NCBI GenBank assembly: GCA_964035795.1
Contig: OZ038326.1
Location: forward strand, 5,631,759 to 5,695,758
DNA: 64,000 nt
Direction: 5' to 3'
Source: Pterobdella sp. o SKG-2022
Taxonomy: Eukaryota > Annelida > Clitellata > Hirudinida > Piscicolidae
The position numbers were made by a program, and so were the translations under genes. Position 1 is the first letter of the stretch; every line of letters begins with the position of its first letter. Shown here piece by piece: positions 53,298-64,000 of this stretch. The notes beneath the pieces are model-generated. The model was given only the letters and a program-made list of their open reading frames with translations. It did no database searches and was not told where the DNA came from.

Positions 53298-55301
53298 TCA
53301 ATGACATCCACACGCCCTCACAATCATATTCCTGTACTTATTAACAGTAATACTATCATTAACTTCGAAGTATATAACAGGCTGCATCGCTAGCTTGGTA
53401 GGAGCACAACAAGGCTTTGGGATACTAGAAGGTGTAATGAGGTGGATGAGAGTCTGTACGACCGCATGGTTGGTGGCGTTCATGTGGGAATTGAGTGGGA
53501 AGGGACACTCCCCGTTACAGTAGTAGGCTGCGTATCCTGCCGGTGCTATCACCCAGTTCTGTTGGCGTGTTAATGAGGTGGGTTGTTAGTTAGTGTTGTA
53601 GATGAATTTTTTTGTCTGGTTGTTGGAGTTTTTTTTTTGTTGGTTGAAATTATCAGGGTTTTATGATTTAAGTGAGTGGAGTTATTTGTACAACAATTAA
53701 TTTGTTTCAGTTGGTGAAAATAATAAATCTAAAGAATCGAAGTAAAAGAAAGTTAAAAAATTTAACACAAAAACAAATAGAAATAAGAACAGACCATCCA
53801 ACCAAGCTGTTTGAAACTGACATACATCGACCTACGTTGACAGTACTTGTTCTTGCGGTTGTCTGCGGTTGAGGAATAAGTACTTCATTAGTTAGTTAAT
53901 TAGTTATTATTAGTATAGGTATTCAAATGTGGTTGAATTATAATTTCCATTAACAGTTAATCATTGATATTTTTAGATGGAGCTAATTATGAATTTAGTT
54001 ACTCAAACTGATAATTGGTTGGTTTTCAATTTATTTAGTTTGTTTGTAACTCAGAATCATTGAGTCTTTTATTATTTTTTCGTTTCCCAATTTTTCGAAA
54101 ACTAATAAATTTTCATCTCATATAATCACTTCAAAACAATATTTCATACCGATTAACTTAAATTAGCTTTTAAAAAAGGAATTGAATTTTAGTAAACATT
54201 TGAATTTTTTGTCACTATCTTTTTAGTGTTTTTCTTTCTAAATTCCGAGAAATCACAAAAATAAATAAAAATTTAAATCCTATAATATTAACAGTAATTG
54301 ATCATTAAAGTAACTAAGACCCCAATAACACTAGATTTACATGAAGATATATTTCTTACAATAGAACTATTAAAGACAATTAGATTGAAAAAACGCTAGT
54401 AATGGGCATTAACGGGTAATGGAAGTCACTAAGGATGAAATATTGTCTTTTTTATCTCTTAACGATTGTAATAGTGCTGGTTTCCAACAACGTTAATGGT
54501 AAGTAGATCAGTTTCTTGTATAAGAATGTTTTGTAAATAAAAAGTTAAATGGATGGAAAGTATAAGACAGATCTTTAGATGCTTATTGATAATAAAACAT
54601 CTCAAAGTTGAATAATTTAAATAGTTAGTATTGAAGAACCAAGAATTTAATTAATTGATTTTTTCTAACTGAGAATGCTTTACTTATTTGTATGTTAAAA
54701 TTTATTTTATCATTTTTATGTTCCATAATGGTTAATATTCGATAGTAATGATTAGCTACGTTAGAGCAAACCCAAGCGTAACTGTCGTTTATGAGTCCAT
54801 CTGTCGAAAGAACTGTTGTAACCATTCTAAAGTCGTTCAAAACTAGCTTTATGAATAACTTAAAATCTTTAATATAGCTTATGACTTTATTCACATTGAG
54901 TTTGAATTGTCTTGCATTCATAAGACTAATTGTTTTAAAATTGATATATTCGAAATTTTTGTAGTTTAAAGTTGTTATCAACAAAATGCGATGAATTCTC
55001 GGCACGCTGCTATTTTTTGAAAAGCTCACTCGATGATCTCCATATAAGGACAAAAAATCACTAAAAAAGGTGAGTTATTGAAGTTTTGAAGATCTTTGTG
55101 TCAATGAAAAAGTTAAACTTGATTATGTTTTCCCCATTAAAATTTGAAAATTATAAATTATTTTAACTCATCAACTTAACAAGCGCACCACACCCTTTGA
55201 AACAAGCACTTACAGTGACTTCTTTGGAATCTCGACAGATTCCTCTGGTACGAGTAGTAGGAGAAGGCGGGAGTGGTGGTTCGATAGTACGAGTTGGCAG
55301 A
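53298..55301 (-). other. BMP5-8: mature BMP domain (after the RGKR site)
   Basis: Cleavage after RGKR (codons at 55302-55313) would release about 138 residues spread over three exons: a Tyr/Ser-rich basic N-terminal arm ([11 protein letters not shown]...), then the cystine knot. All seven cysteines are present, including the one for the inter-chain disulfide in PKPCCAP, so a covalent dimer is expected. An earlier KHKR/S motif in exon 1 could be a second processing site within the prodomain. Confidence 0.85.
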
Positions 55302-58300
55302 TCTCTTGCCTCGTTTCAAGCTAAACTCTGTCTTTTCTGGCTCGTTTTCGAACATTGAAACCAGCAACGCCCCCTTCTGTAAGCGCGTCTGGTGCGTGTA
55401 GAAGCCGAATGACGAGGGGTCTATGGTATCGCCTTTGTTCAGAGGTTAGAAATAAATTTTTACAAAATGTTTAACTGATCTTACGATTTGATGATTAAAT
55501 TTCGTCGTAATTAATAAATGAAAAACCTTAAAAGGAAATTTTTAAAAAATTTTTTATTTTAATTAACATTAATAAATAATTCAACAAAATTAATAAAAAC
55601 CTCAAACAACCATTCCTCTCAACACCAAACCTTCAGAGTCGACGAAGTACACAACAACACCATGGTTTTTCTCTGGCTTCCTCATCCACTCCGATACTGT
55701 AGAGCTGAGATCTAGTGAAGGCCAGTTCTTTTGCTCAATGTCCACTGATCTCTTCAGTATCAGTTCTCTCCTCCAAAGGCTTGGTTGGTGTTGTGGTGTT
55801 TAGAAGATTTTATTGATACTGTTACTGATTTTGAAGAAAACAGAAAGTATTTATTAACTTAAATCACGAAGCTTCTTGTAAGACAAACTTACATTATCAA
55901 GTTACTTACGATATAATGGTATTCTGTTATTTGAGAATGCTTAACTGGGTTTTAAAATCAAAAATGAAACGGTCAACACAGAATAGGAATGCATATGTAA
56001 GTATATATATTAGGAAATTTTATATCTTTTATATCAAAGATTGCTTGATACAAGATGTTTCAAAAATTCTATAATGAATAAATCGTGAATTTATTTTATC
56101 TAATTAGTTTTATACAATATTTTATATTGTATTTTAAAAAAATATATAATCAATAAATAATAAATATCTTTCTGTGCGTTTAAAATGGTAAATATTCATC
56201 AGTTTGCTCATTCATTCATTATGCCAAACTAGAGAATAAAAATTTAATAAAAAATTTAATAAACTATCGTTTTTAAATGAGTAAATTAGGATAACTTTTA
56301 TTATGGTTTTTAACAATAACAGCCAAGCTTTCCAATATGTAAGGCTCATCATTGTTTAAAATACAGAGTTATTCAGGTAATATACATGCGTATTATAGAT
56401 GATGTTTTTTTATTAAAATAGTTTATGTAGTATAATATTGAATAAATGGTGAATAATTAATATTAATGAGGCATAAATATGCACGAGAGCTATAAATAAC
56501 ATCTCATACCCGGTAGTATCATGGGAGATTTTGAAAATTTGAATTTCTAATTTTGTTTCGGAGTAGTTGTTGTTTTTCTTTCTATTATTTTTTTTCTTTA
56601 TTTTTTTGTTTTTATTATTTGTATCTCTTTTGTTAATTGTTTTGAAATTTTTTCTTGGCTCAATAGGTATTTGATTGATATCAGCTTTCCTTTCATGCTC
56701 ACCAGCATACTTATAAGAATCTTCAAAGAAATGGACTGTGTTATTTTCACCATACAAATTCAAAACACTTTGACTTCCATTATTTTGACTTTTTCTGTAA
56801 GTAACAGGTTTATTTTTCAATAATTTTTTGGTGTAGTAGTAATAGTAGGGGTTTGAAAAGCTTGCTCGCGTGTTTTTCGCTGTTTTAAAACCAAAGTTAC
56901 TTAGTTTTTCATTCAAAAGGAACGATGATTTCAAACCATTCAGGCTATAAACACTCGATAACCTCCCGTTAAAGTTCTGATTTTTCTTTAAACTCTTTCT
57001 TATTTTTCTTCTCCCTCTAGGTAAAAACTTGAGAAAAGATTTGAGAAAATAGTTTTCGGGTTGCACATGAGAGAGGTCGAAGTTCAAAAAAACCGCATGG
57101 TTTTTGTTGGGTGATGAATGGAAGGGCGTGGAAGGATGGCGAGAGAAATGCCGGAAGAAGTAGCCGAAAGACCTCCTACGTTTGTGTGTCACTGAGGGAG
57201 TATAGAGATAAAGAAGTTATGTTTAGAATTTAAGAAACGATGAATAAATTAGAAATGATGAAAATAACAAAAAAAATAATAGAAATGAAAAAATAGCAGT
57301 ATAAACAGTAACGATAGAAGCAAAAATACAAACATCGGAAACTAAAACAACAATAAGGATACTTCAAAAAATATTTTTTTTAAATAACGAAAAAAAAAAC
57401 TACCGAAAATAAATAACAACACACAAAAAAATTATAAAACAAACAAAAAACACTTAACACGAAAAAATGAGAGATAGATAAGGGATTTGAAAGATCTTCA
57501 GTAACAGTTGTGCGTGTTATGACTTGTTAAATGTTTGTTGTTTTAAGACTTCTTGTGTGTATTTGTTAGCGTCGAATATTATTTATTGTTACTATAGAAT
57601 TTTTTTGTTTCTTTTATTTTTAATATTTTTGTTATTATTGTTATTTGAACCAAATGATATTGGTCTTTTACTAGGGGTATTATTTTCTAGTTTTTAATTT
57701 TTATTTAAAGCAAATAAATCATATAGGTAACTAACAGTCGTTGAATTTTAACTACTTTTTATTAAAAATAAATAAAATATTATAAGCAAAGTATAAAAAA
57801 TTATTTTAAAAAATTACTCAATATTATTATTGCTAATGAAGAAAAAATACTAACCTTTGTATAAATAATAACAATTTTATCATTATTTATAAAAAATTAT
57901 TTTTTTTCTATTTTTTAAACGTGTTTTTTTAGATCGCTTTTGAATGATGAGGTTTTATTTAGACACTAAAAATATATCTTATAATGTAAATCTTACTAAC
58001 AGAAAAACTTTAAGAATAATAACAATATTATTAATAATGCCCTTTATTACAACTTTCCAAAAAGAAGCATTTTAATTTTTCCAGTTTTCACATTGTTTCT
58101 TTTAATATATAATAATTATATTTTTACATCCATTTATCGTCCAATTTCAAACCTCAGCTTTCGACCACTGAGCATCTCGAGAATCTATCCATTATTTATT
58201 CCACAATCACCAAGTCACAAATAACTCGAAGATATAAGTTTTTTATGGCACTCGCTCCAAGGAGAGACAAAAAAGACTTGGAAGTTGGAGCTCAACAGCA

Positions 58301-61300
58301 ACAACTTCTGCACCATTTCAAATATCTTGGAAAGTGTCGTTTTTACAGGATTGCCTCATCACGATTCCTCTTTGCGTAACTTCAACTCATACATTACGAC
58401 ATATCGTTCACAGCACTCGATAAAACCTGCGCTTTTGTACATCACCGATAGCCTCCGCAATATCTGTGCTACCGGGTAGCGGCCGTCTTTGTGTTTTTAG
58501 ATAATTCAGTAGATTTCGACACCATCGATCATCCTAATATGCTTCATCCTGCTTTCAGTTTTATCTCTCTAAACGCAAAAAATTTGTTAAAAGGCTACAT
58601 TTTGATGTCCTCCAAGGTTCCACTCTTGTGTCTATAACCTTTTTTTTCATACATCTTCTAATAACCTAAATCAGACAAAAGCACACCGTTTATAGCATCA
58701 GTTTGCTTGACACGATCGCCTTCATTGGTTGCCAGTCTTACTTCTACTCCTACTTTCCAACGTTTTGGTGCCTAGTTCAAGTTACTGTGGCTCACCGCTA
58801 ATATTCTCTATTTCAACTAGCCGGCGTACTTGTATGAGCATTGTTCTATCAGACAGACTCATGAGTCTCTCAGGTCTTCGAACTCTAGCTTATGACTACA
58901 CAAGGCTGTCTCTTCTAACTCTTTTTTATGTCCCCTTTTTCACACACCACCCTATGTCCAAGGAATTCTCTGCCAGTTAACCTGCGTCTTTCATCTTTTT
59001 CTAAACACTTTCGCAAGTGTTTTAAAACGCATTTATCTAGCCGCACCTTCCTGCCCTAGCACTTTTGACTACGCGAGCGCCTCTGCAGCAAACCTAGTTT
59101 GTAAGCTGTGCGTTTTACCAAAGAATTAATAAAAGTAATAACAATAATAGTAAATATCATAAAGGTAAATTTGACGATTAGTGAAATATTCTTTTTTAGA
59201 AAGCTTTCAGGAATTATTATCATAAACAATCAACTTAATATAACCCGTTAATTTATATTCAGTAATCTGTTGAAAAAAGTTATCTTTACATAAAATAAAA
59301 AAAAATATAAGCAAAATAAATAAACAAAAACAAATTAAAAATTCACTTTTAAACTAAAATGAAATTTTTTATCGTCAGCACCTCAATAAGTTATGACTCT
59401 GGTTCATGCTCAACCATTATGCTAATGATTCCTTCGAAACCTCTGCATTTAACGTGGAACTACTGGGGTTTTGATTGGTTTATATGAGTTTTGGTTTTAG
59501 CTGAGTGTTATTGGTGAAATAAAAATATTAAGGTAAATTTTATTTAGTCATAAATTTTTTCCAATTAATTAGTTGAACAATTGCTTTTTTTTGTAAATCC
59601 ACGGAGGTTTTGATGTTTTTTAACTAAAAATTTCGAATAATGTAAACTTTAAGTAAACTTAATATTACTTTTCATCTTTTTTATTTCTTGTTACACTTTT
59701 TTTGGATACCTTATCGATTGAATAAAAGTCATATTAATAGAAAAAAAAAGTGAAACATTATTTAAAACTTCAAAACTAAGAACTATTTGCTCATTTATGT
59801 CAAAAACGTATCTAATATAGTTATATATATTATTATATTAAATATATTCATCCAACTAAATATGAATAAATTATTTTTTCTTTCTTTGTTTATTTAAAAA
59901 TGAATAAACCTAGCACTCATTTAACAATAAAAATCAACTTTAATCTCCATATAAAACTTTTACCTTAATATTTTACACCTAAACTGCACTGTTTATGAAT
60001 TTGAATGAACTTTTTAATTAGGAAATGTTATAAGTAAGAAAATAACTTTATGATTCGAATGAAGTTCGTTCATAAATGGAGTAAATTTTATTTTATTAAA
60101 CTTTTTTCTAGTTTTCAATCGATAACTTGAGTAATTCAAGAAATATTAATTTTTTTGAAGCTGTAACCTATAAATTGTTATATACAATTGAACATATGAA
60201 TTAGTGTATAATTTATTTTGATTTTATCACCCTATGCCTCAATATCAAATAGCTCAAAATAAAGAAGTTATTCAACTGAATTTTAACAAAACACAGTTTC
60301 AAAACAATCCAAAAAAATAAATAGCAGAATGACACATCTAATAAAACACTTGTTGGACGTCGCAGAGCTTATAAAAATTATCATCAAAAAACATTTGAAC
60401 TAAGGTAGGTCACTATAAAGTATTGCACTCTTAAATGGAATCTCAGCTGCAAGTTTTGAGGTCATAATGTTTAAACATTTGAGGCTACAAGGTCTCAGGT
60501 GCACAATAAGCTTAAGCTTTATTTTGACTCAACCTTATATTCTATACACTTTAAAATAAGTATTTTTAATTAATAAGGTGCTAAGGAAAAACATAGAAAA
60601 TCTAAATAACGTCAAACTAATAACATATTTATAAACGATCATCACTGTCATCATCAACTCACAGTGGTCCATGAAGCACTGAATCACATCAGCGGAGTCT
60701 AAGGCCCTGCTGAACTCTTCTTCATTATTCTCTTTACCATTAATTTTTCTACTATCCATCTTGATTTTTGCTTCCTGATCTTTAAAAATACCTTCGTAGG
60801 TTTTTTCTATATTTGTTTTCGGTTTGTCTCTTGTCTTACCCTGTAGAATCTTCTGGTACAGTTTCAGCATGAAGGACGAGGCGAGACGAGCATTCTTGAA
60901 TTTTGATTGGGTGATTTTTGGTGGATGGTTCAAACCAAAAAGTTTTAAGATATTTTTCTGTATTTCATCTTTTTCATTTTTTGTTAGTTTATCTATTAAA
61001 ATCTCTTCCGTTTCGTCTTCACTTTCTTCTCCATTACTCGTTCTCAAACCAGTTCTTATATCATACCCGTTCTGATCAGTTATCGATCTTTTATGTTTAT
61101 TTTTTATTGAATAAAACTCATCACTATAGTCATCATCTTGGTGTATTGTTCCATCAAAACTTTCAGCAGAAACTTCTGGAACAAATACAGAAGGAAAAGA
61201 AGAACTGGGCAAATTTAATGGTGAATATGTCATAGACACAGGGTCAAGGATATGATCTGAGGGCCTTTTTACAGCGCTGTTTGCAGAATTTAGTAAAGAA

Positions 61301-61341
61301 ACAAGAAGAAATATAAAATATTGAAAACTATTTAACTTCAT
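53298..61341 (-). CDS. BMP5-8: BMP5-8/Gbb-type TGF-beta superfamily ligand precursor, 6 exons
   Basis: Exons in coding order: 60663-61341, 56510-57191, 55631-55770, 55214-55432, 53795-53862, 53298-53558; phases join to 682 residues. Secreted dimeric ligand for BMP receptors and Smad signalling. Seen: signal peptide [20 protein letters not shown]; prodomain blocks [59 protein letters not shown] and [20 protein letters not shown]; furin-type site RGKR/S; mature domain with seven cysteines ([39 protein letters not shown]-stop) and the conserved [12 protein letters not shown] glycosylation site. [20 protein letters not shown] is closest to BMP5/6/7/8 and Gbb. Odd: the prodomain exceeds 500 residues against roughly 270-310 usual, through a Lys/Asn/Ser-rich expansion in exon 2 and acidic linkers in exon 1. 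The exon 5 donor GTCTGT is weak. The first intron is 3.5 kb. Confidence 0.96.
54435..54846 (+). CDS. candidate nested small secreted peptide gene (2 exons)
   Basis: On the strand opposite the BMP gene, inside its intron 4, ATG at 54435 opens [20 protein letters not shown], which looks like a signal peptide, and ends at a consensus donor GGTAAGT (exon 54435-54498). An acceptor at 54741-54745 would join in phase to an exon 54746-54846 reading through [17 protein letters not shown] to a stop: 54 residues with four cysteines in all. No family recognised. The second exon choice is a guess; a 142-codon minus-strand frame overlaps it. Could be chance. Confidence 0.22.
58130..59060 (+). pseudogene. 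decayed CR1/jockey-like LINE reverse transcriptase fragments
   Basis: In BMP intron 1, antisense to that gene. With many stops and frame changes, the plus strand reads reverse-transcriptase landmarks in the right order: a frame like [34 protein letters not shown] (the QSAYR..HSTETALL block), [18 protein letters not shown] (the LDLSAAFDTIDH block), [14 protein letters not shown] (the GVPQGSVLGPLLF block), then RLHWLPV and finally [22 protein letters not shown], the usual C-terminus. The palm YADD region between about 58660 and 58680 has been deleted. Non-functional relic. Confidence 0.72.
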
Positions 61342-62218
61342 TTTTGTAAACTTGTGGCATTTTGAATAATTTATAATTAGTTGGTTAATTTAAACTTATC
61401 ATTTAAACAATGGCTTTTGAAAATAAATTAATATTCAACCAAGAACTCAGACTTCAATTCTCAAACTTCAATTAATAAACACAATTTTTAACAAATATCC
61501 TTGAGTGAACCACTAAAATCAAACGTTATTATACCAAGTTTTACGCTGTCGTTTAAAAAACAACCAAAACAAAACTTGGAACATTTTCACAAATGCTACA
61601 GTTATTGCCCAAATTTTTCAATAAAAAGTTTTCTTCTCTTAAGCGGTTTTGAGTATTATATATATAAACGATATAGCAGTTTTACATTGATTAACATTAA
61701 AGATCATTGTTTAACAAGGCTCGTTATGCGCTGGTATACATTAATAAATGATATATTTTTTAATGGTATTAATAGATTTATCAGGTTTAAGGAGAAGATG
61801 TGGGTTAAAACTCTGAGAGATTGAGGTTCATAAGCCTGTCTTGTCTTTGGTTAATGATACTTCAACACTTCATAATAAACTTGTGGTATCGATCAATTTA
61901 ATCAAAAGATTGGCTCAAAAGGATATTTAAAATTATATTTTTCAAAAGTTGAATGAAAATACACAATGCTAAATGTTATCTCGAAAAAGATTAATATTTA
62001 AAAAAAAATAAAATAATATTAAATCCAATAAAAAAATAATAACAAACTCAATAAGCTGTTATAAGCGTGATATTCAATCAATTTTACTATGGGAAATCGA
62101 ACAGATAATAGAAATCAAAAGGCTGAATAAGTGCCATACAATCCCTCACTATTTTCTTGCAGTAAGATCCTTATCTGAGGCAGTGTGCATTTAGATCTTA
62201 TTAATTAAATATGTATCT

Positions 62219-62345
62219 TACTTACTATTTCAAGTCTCTTACTTATTATTTGAAAGTATCTTACTTGTTATTTAAAAGTACCTTACTTATTATTTAAAAG
62301 TATCTTATTCATTATTTATAAGTATCTTTCTATTTATATGTATGC
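62219..62345 (+). repeat. degenerate 22-23-bp tandem repeat
   Basis: Five to six imperfect units around TATCTTACTTATTATTTAAA+AG in the shared upstream region of the BMP and right-edge genes. Confidence 0.75.
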
Positions 62346-62649
62346 TACTGTTTATATTTGGCTATTTGTTCAAACTTTACTTATTTTATTTAGATATTAC
62401 TTGTTATGTTACTTATATTTATCTTACTTTCTTTTCATATAAATCTTGCTTAATATCTCATTTTGATTTTATATAGTTTTACTCAATTTCGTTGAGTTAT
62501 AGAGCTCACAACCAATGATATTAATTTTGTGTTGATATATCTTAGATTTTTGTTTGAGTTTAATTCTTATAATATTTTTATATCTCTCTACGAAAAAGTT
62601 TAAACTAATTATAGGAATGAACTCAATAAAATTTATTGCATTTACAGTT

Positions 62650-62817
62650 GGGAAATTCACCATTGTAGTTCCTAAATTCACAATCCTTTTTACTAAAGTG
62701 ACAATCCTATTTATTAAAATTACAATTCTATTTACTGAAGTTACAATCATAATTACTGAATTTACAATCATAGTTACTAAAGTTACAATCATAGCTACTG
62801 AATTTACAATAACATAA
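62650..62817 (+). repeat. degenerate 21-22-bp tandem repeat
   Basis: Seven to eight imperfect units around TTACAATCATAGTTACTAAAG. A multiple-of-three period gives repeat-generated frames on both strands (Thr/Ile/Val-rich), not genes. Confidence 0.8.
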
Positions 62818-63546
62818 ACTGCATTACAAAAACATTGAGTAACTTCAAATTATTTAGTTTTAATACAAAATTAAATTTAACATTTGCTAGATATATCAAA
62901 GTATCACTTCATTGTATTTTGCCACCGTATAAAAATATAGTTGAACCCATTTGTAAAAGCTTTACCATTGATAACATGAAAAGTGATTTATTTATTCTGC
63001 TAGGTATTTTTTATCTGTAAAGTTTACTCATTCATTTATTTTATTGTTTATGAATTCTTTAGAAGTTTTATAGTTCTATAATTTCAGAAATTCTTAGTAG
63101 AATAAGTTTATTGTTTTGATAATATTTAGTGAATTTTGTTCATTATCCACATAAAAAAATCAATTGAAAAAAAAACTTGGATATAGTAAAATAAAAGCAA
63201 TATCTTTAAAAGCTACATACAAAATTTTTCTTTCTGTATAACTATTACTACTCTTGAATTTATCTTTAAACTGACGAAGTTAAACAATAACAATGATCCT
63301 TCTTCGACTCCTTTCATAAACAAGCGATCAATTAGAGAAAATGAAGAATTTCAACTTCAAATAAGTTCTTAGAGATTAACTATTGTGTTTTGAGATTGAG
63401 TTTTTATGAATATTACTCAATAATCTCAAAATTAAGGATTTAAAGTTTTAAATGTTTAGAATTTTAAATGTTTTTTTGATAATTTAATCAAGTATAAAAA
63501 CTATTTCATTTTCAAAAAAACAAGAATCTAGTGAATATTGTACAAA

Positions 63547-64000
63547 ATGACTAAAACCAAAGACATATGCGAAGTATTAACAGAACTTTCGCAAGAGTAT
63601 TTTGTAGATGAGGTTATGAAAGAGTTTTTTAAACAATTGACTGCAGATTTCACACCAGCTGCTCAAAGTAAGGTAAAAAACGATTCAGAGGAAATGCAAA
63701 TTGATGAAAAGAGTGAAAAAAATGATGGAAACAAAAAGATGTCTGACAGAAGTAATGAGATAATGTTGGATTCTCTGAATGAATCTCTCAGAGAACTCAA
63801 ACCAGCTGTCTTGACCAACAAATGTTTGAAAGAGCTCCTCTCACAAACAGCTAAGCATTTTATTGAACACGTGGACATTAAAGTTTTGGAAAAACATTTG
63901 AAAGAATCCAAAAACACTCTTGTGGTTGATAAAAATATAGTCAAATCTATGAAAGGTAAAAAAACTTTTAAAGATTCGAGCGAAACTACCAACCCAAAAA
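63547..64000 (+). CDS. unrecognised protein, N-terminal part, runs off the window
   Basis: ATG at 63547 opens a frame with no stop through base 64000 (151 complete codons). It begins MTKTKDICEVLTELSQEYFV and continues as a charged, mostly helical-looking sequence (e.g. EVMKEFFKQLTADFTPAAQS, LKPAVLTNKCLKELLSQTAK, HFIEHVDIKVLEKHLKESKN) with a Lys/Ser/Asp/Glu linker. No signal peptide or membrane segment. Balanced amino-acid usage and amphipathic helices with two similar halves support coding. An in-frame AAG/GTAAAA at about 63670 might be a splice donor but is not required. Family unknown. Confidence 0.65.
   Translation, partial: MTKTKDICEVLTELSQEYFVDEVMKEFFKQLTADFTPAAQSKVKNDSEEMQIDEKSEKNDGNKKMSDRSNEIMLDSLNESLRELKPAVLTNKCLKELLSQTAKHFIEHVDIKVLEKHLKESKNTLVVDKNIVKSMKGKKTFKDSSETTNPK

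Larger units (their letters stand above)
61342..63546. other. intergenic region between divergent genes
   Basis: Lies between the start of the minus-strand BMP gene and the start of the plus-strand gene at the right edge, so it must contain both promoters. Apart from two short tandem arrays (62219-62345 and 62650-62817) I see only AT-rich sequence. The frame 61501-61824 (107 codons) has no recognisable homology and is not called. Confidence 0.55.

Noticed and set aside
54625..55053. 142-codon minus-strand frame in BMP intron 4
   Set aside because: No ATG at its start, no recognised motif, no convincing splice connection to the BMP exons; long frames by chance are possible. Kept only as a caution for the nested-peptide idea.
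60824..61235. Plus-strand frames over the first BMP exon
   Set aside because: Antisense shadows of the signal peptide/prodomain exon on the minus strand.
62469..62817. 87- and 107-codon frames rich in Thr/Ile/Val
   Set aside because: Produced by the 21-22-bp tandem repeat; no start context or homology.

Overview
The window is nuclear DNA from an invertebrate animal. It is very AT-rich, its genes are split by many GT-AG introns, and it carries poly-A-tailed retroelements. Its gene families (class VI myosin, Kv-channel-interacting calcium sensor, BMP5-8/Gbb ligand, peripherin-like tetraspanin, nesprin-like KASH protein) are metazoan. I cannot name the lineage from sequence alone; a slowly evolving, AT-rich lophotrochozoan or cnidarian-like genome would fit. 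No bacterial features (operons, CRISPR, IS) are present.

Layout. About 1-3985 is AT-rich DNA with no gene that I can support. A 22-bp minisatellite (3986-4432) directly precedes a 6-exon KChIP-like EF-hand gene (+, 4464-12902). About 5 kb without a supported gene follows. A complete 34-exon myosin VI gene (+, 18263-29952) holds a palindromic MITE-like element in one intron. Downstream lies a 5'-truncated, decayed non-LTR retrotransposon with an 11-bp target-site duplication (30518-31750), then a perfect 302-bp AC microsatellite and gene-poor DNA.

The right half is read from the minus strand. A 15-exon spectrin-repeat/KASH gene (35231-49078) sits about 550 bp downstream of a 6-exon peripherin-like tetraspanin (49627-52583), whose introns contain a tRNA-derived SINE and a second palindromic element. 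Next comes a 6-exon BMP5-8/Gbb-type ligand gene (53298-61341), with a decayed CR1/jockey-like LINE in its first intron and, on the opposite strand of a later intron, a weak candidate for a small secreted-peptide gene. The window ends inside an unrecognised plus-strand gene (from 63547). I joined exons by hand using homology, splice sites and reading phase; all five multi-exon models keep an open frame end to end (1236, 310, 1434, 284 and 682 residues).

The genes are unrelated in function: calcium sensing, actin motor, nucleus-cytoskeleton linkage, membrane scaffolding and secreted signalling. The most unusual observations are a family of palindromic elements sharing an 18-nt internal hairpin with compensatory changes, a KChIP with a phosphosite-rich insertion between EF-hands 3 and 4, a KASH tail ending in -PAV instead of -PPPT, and a BMP with a greatly enlarged prodomain.
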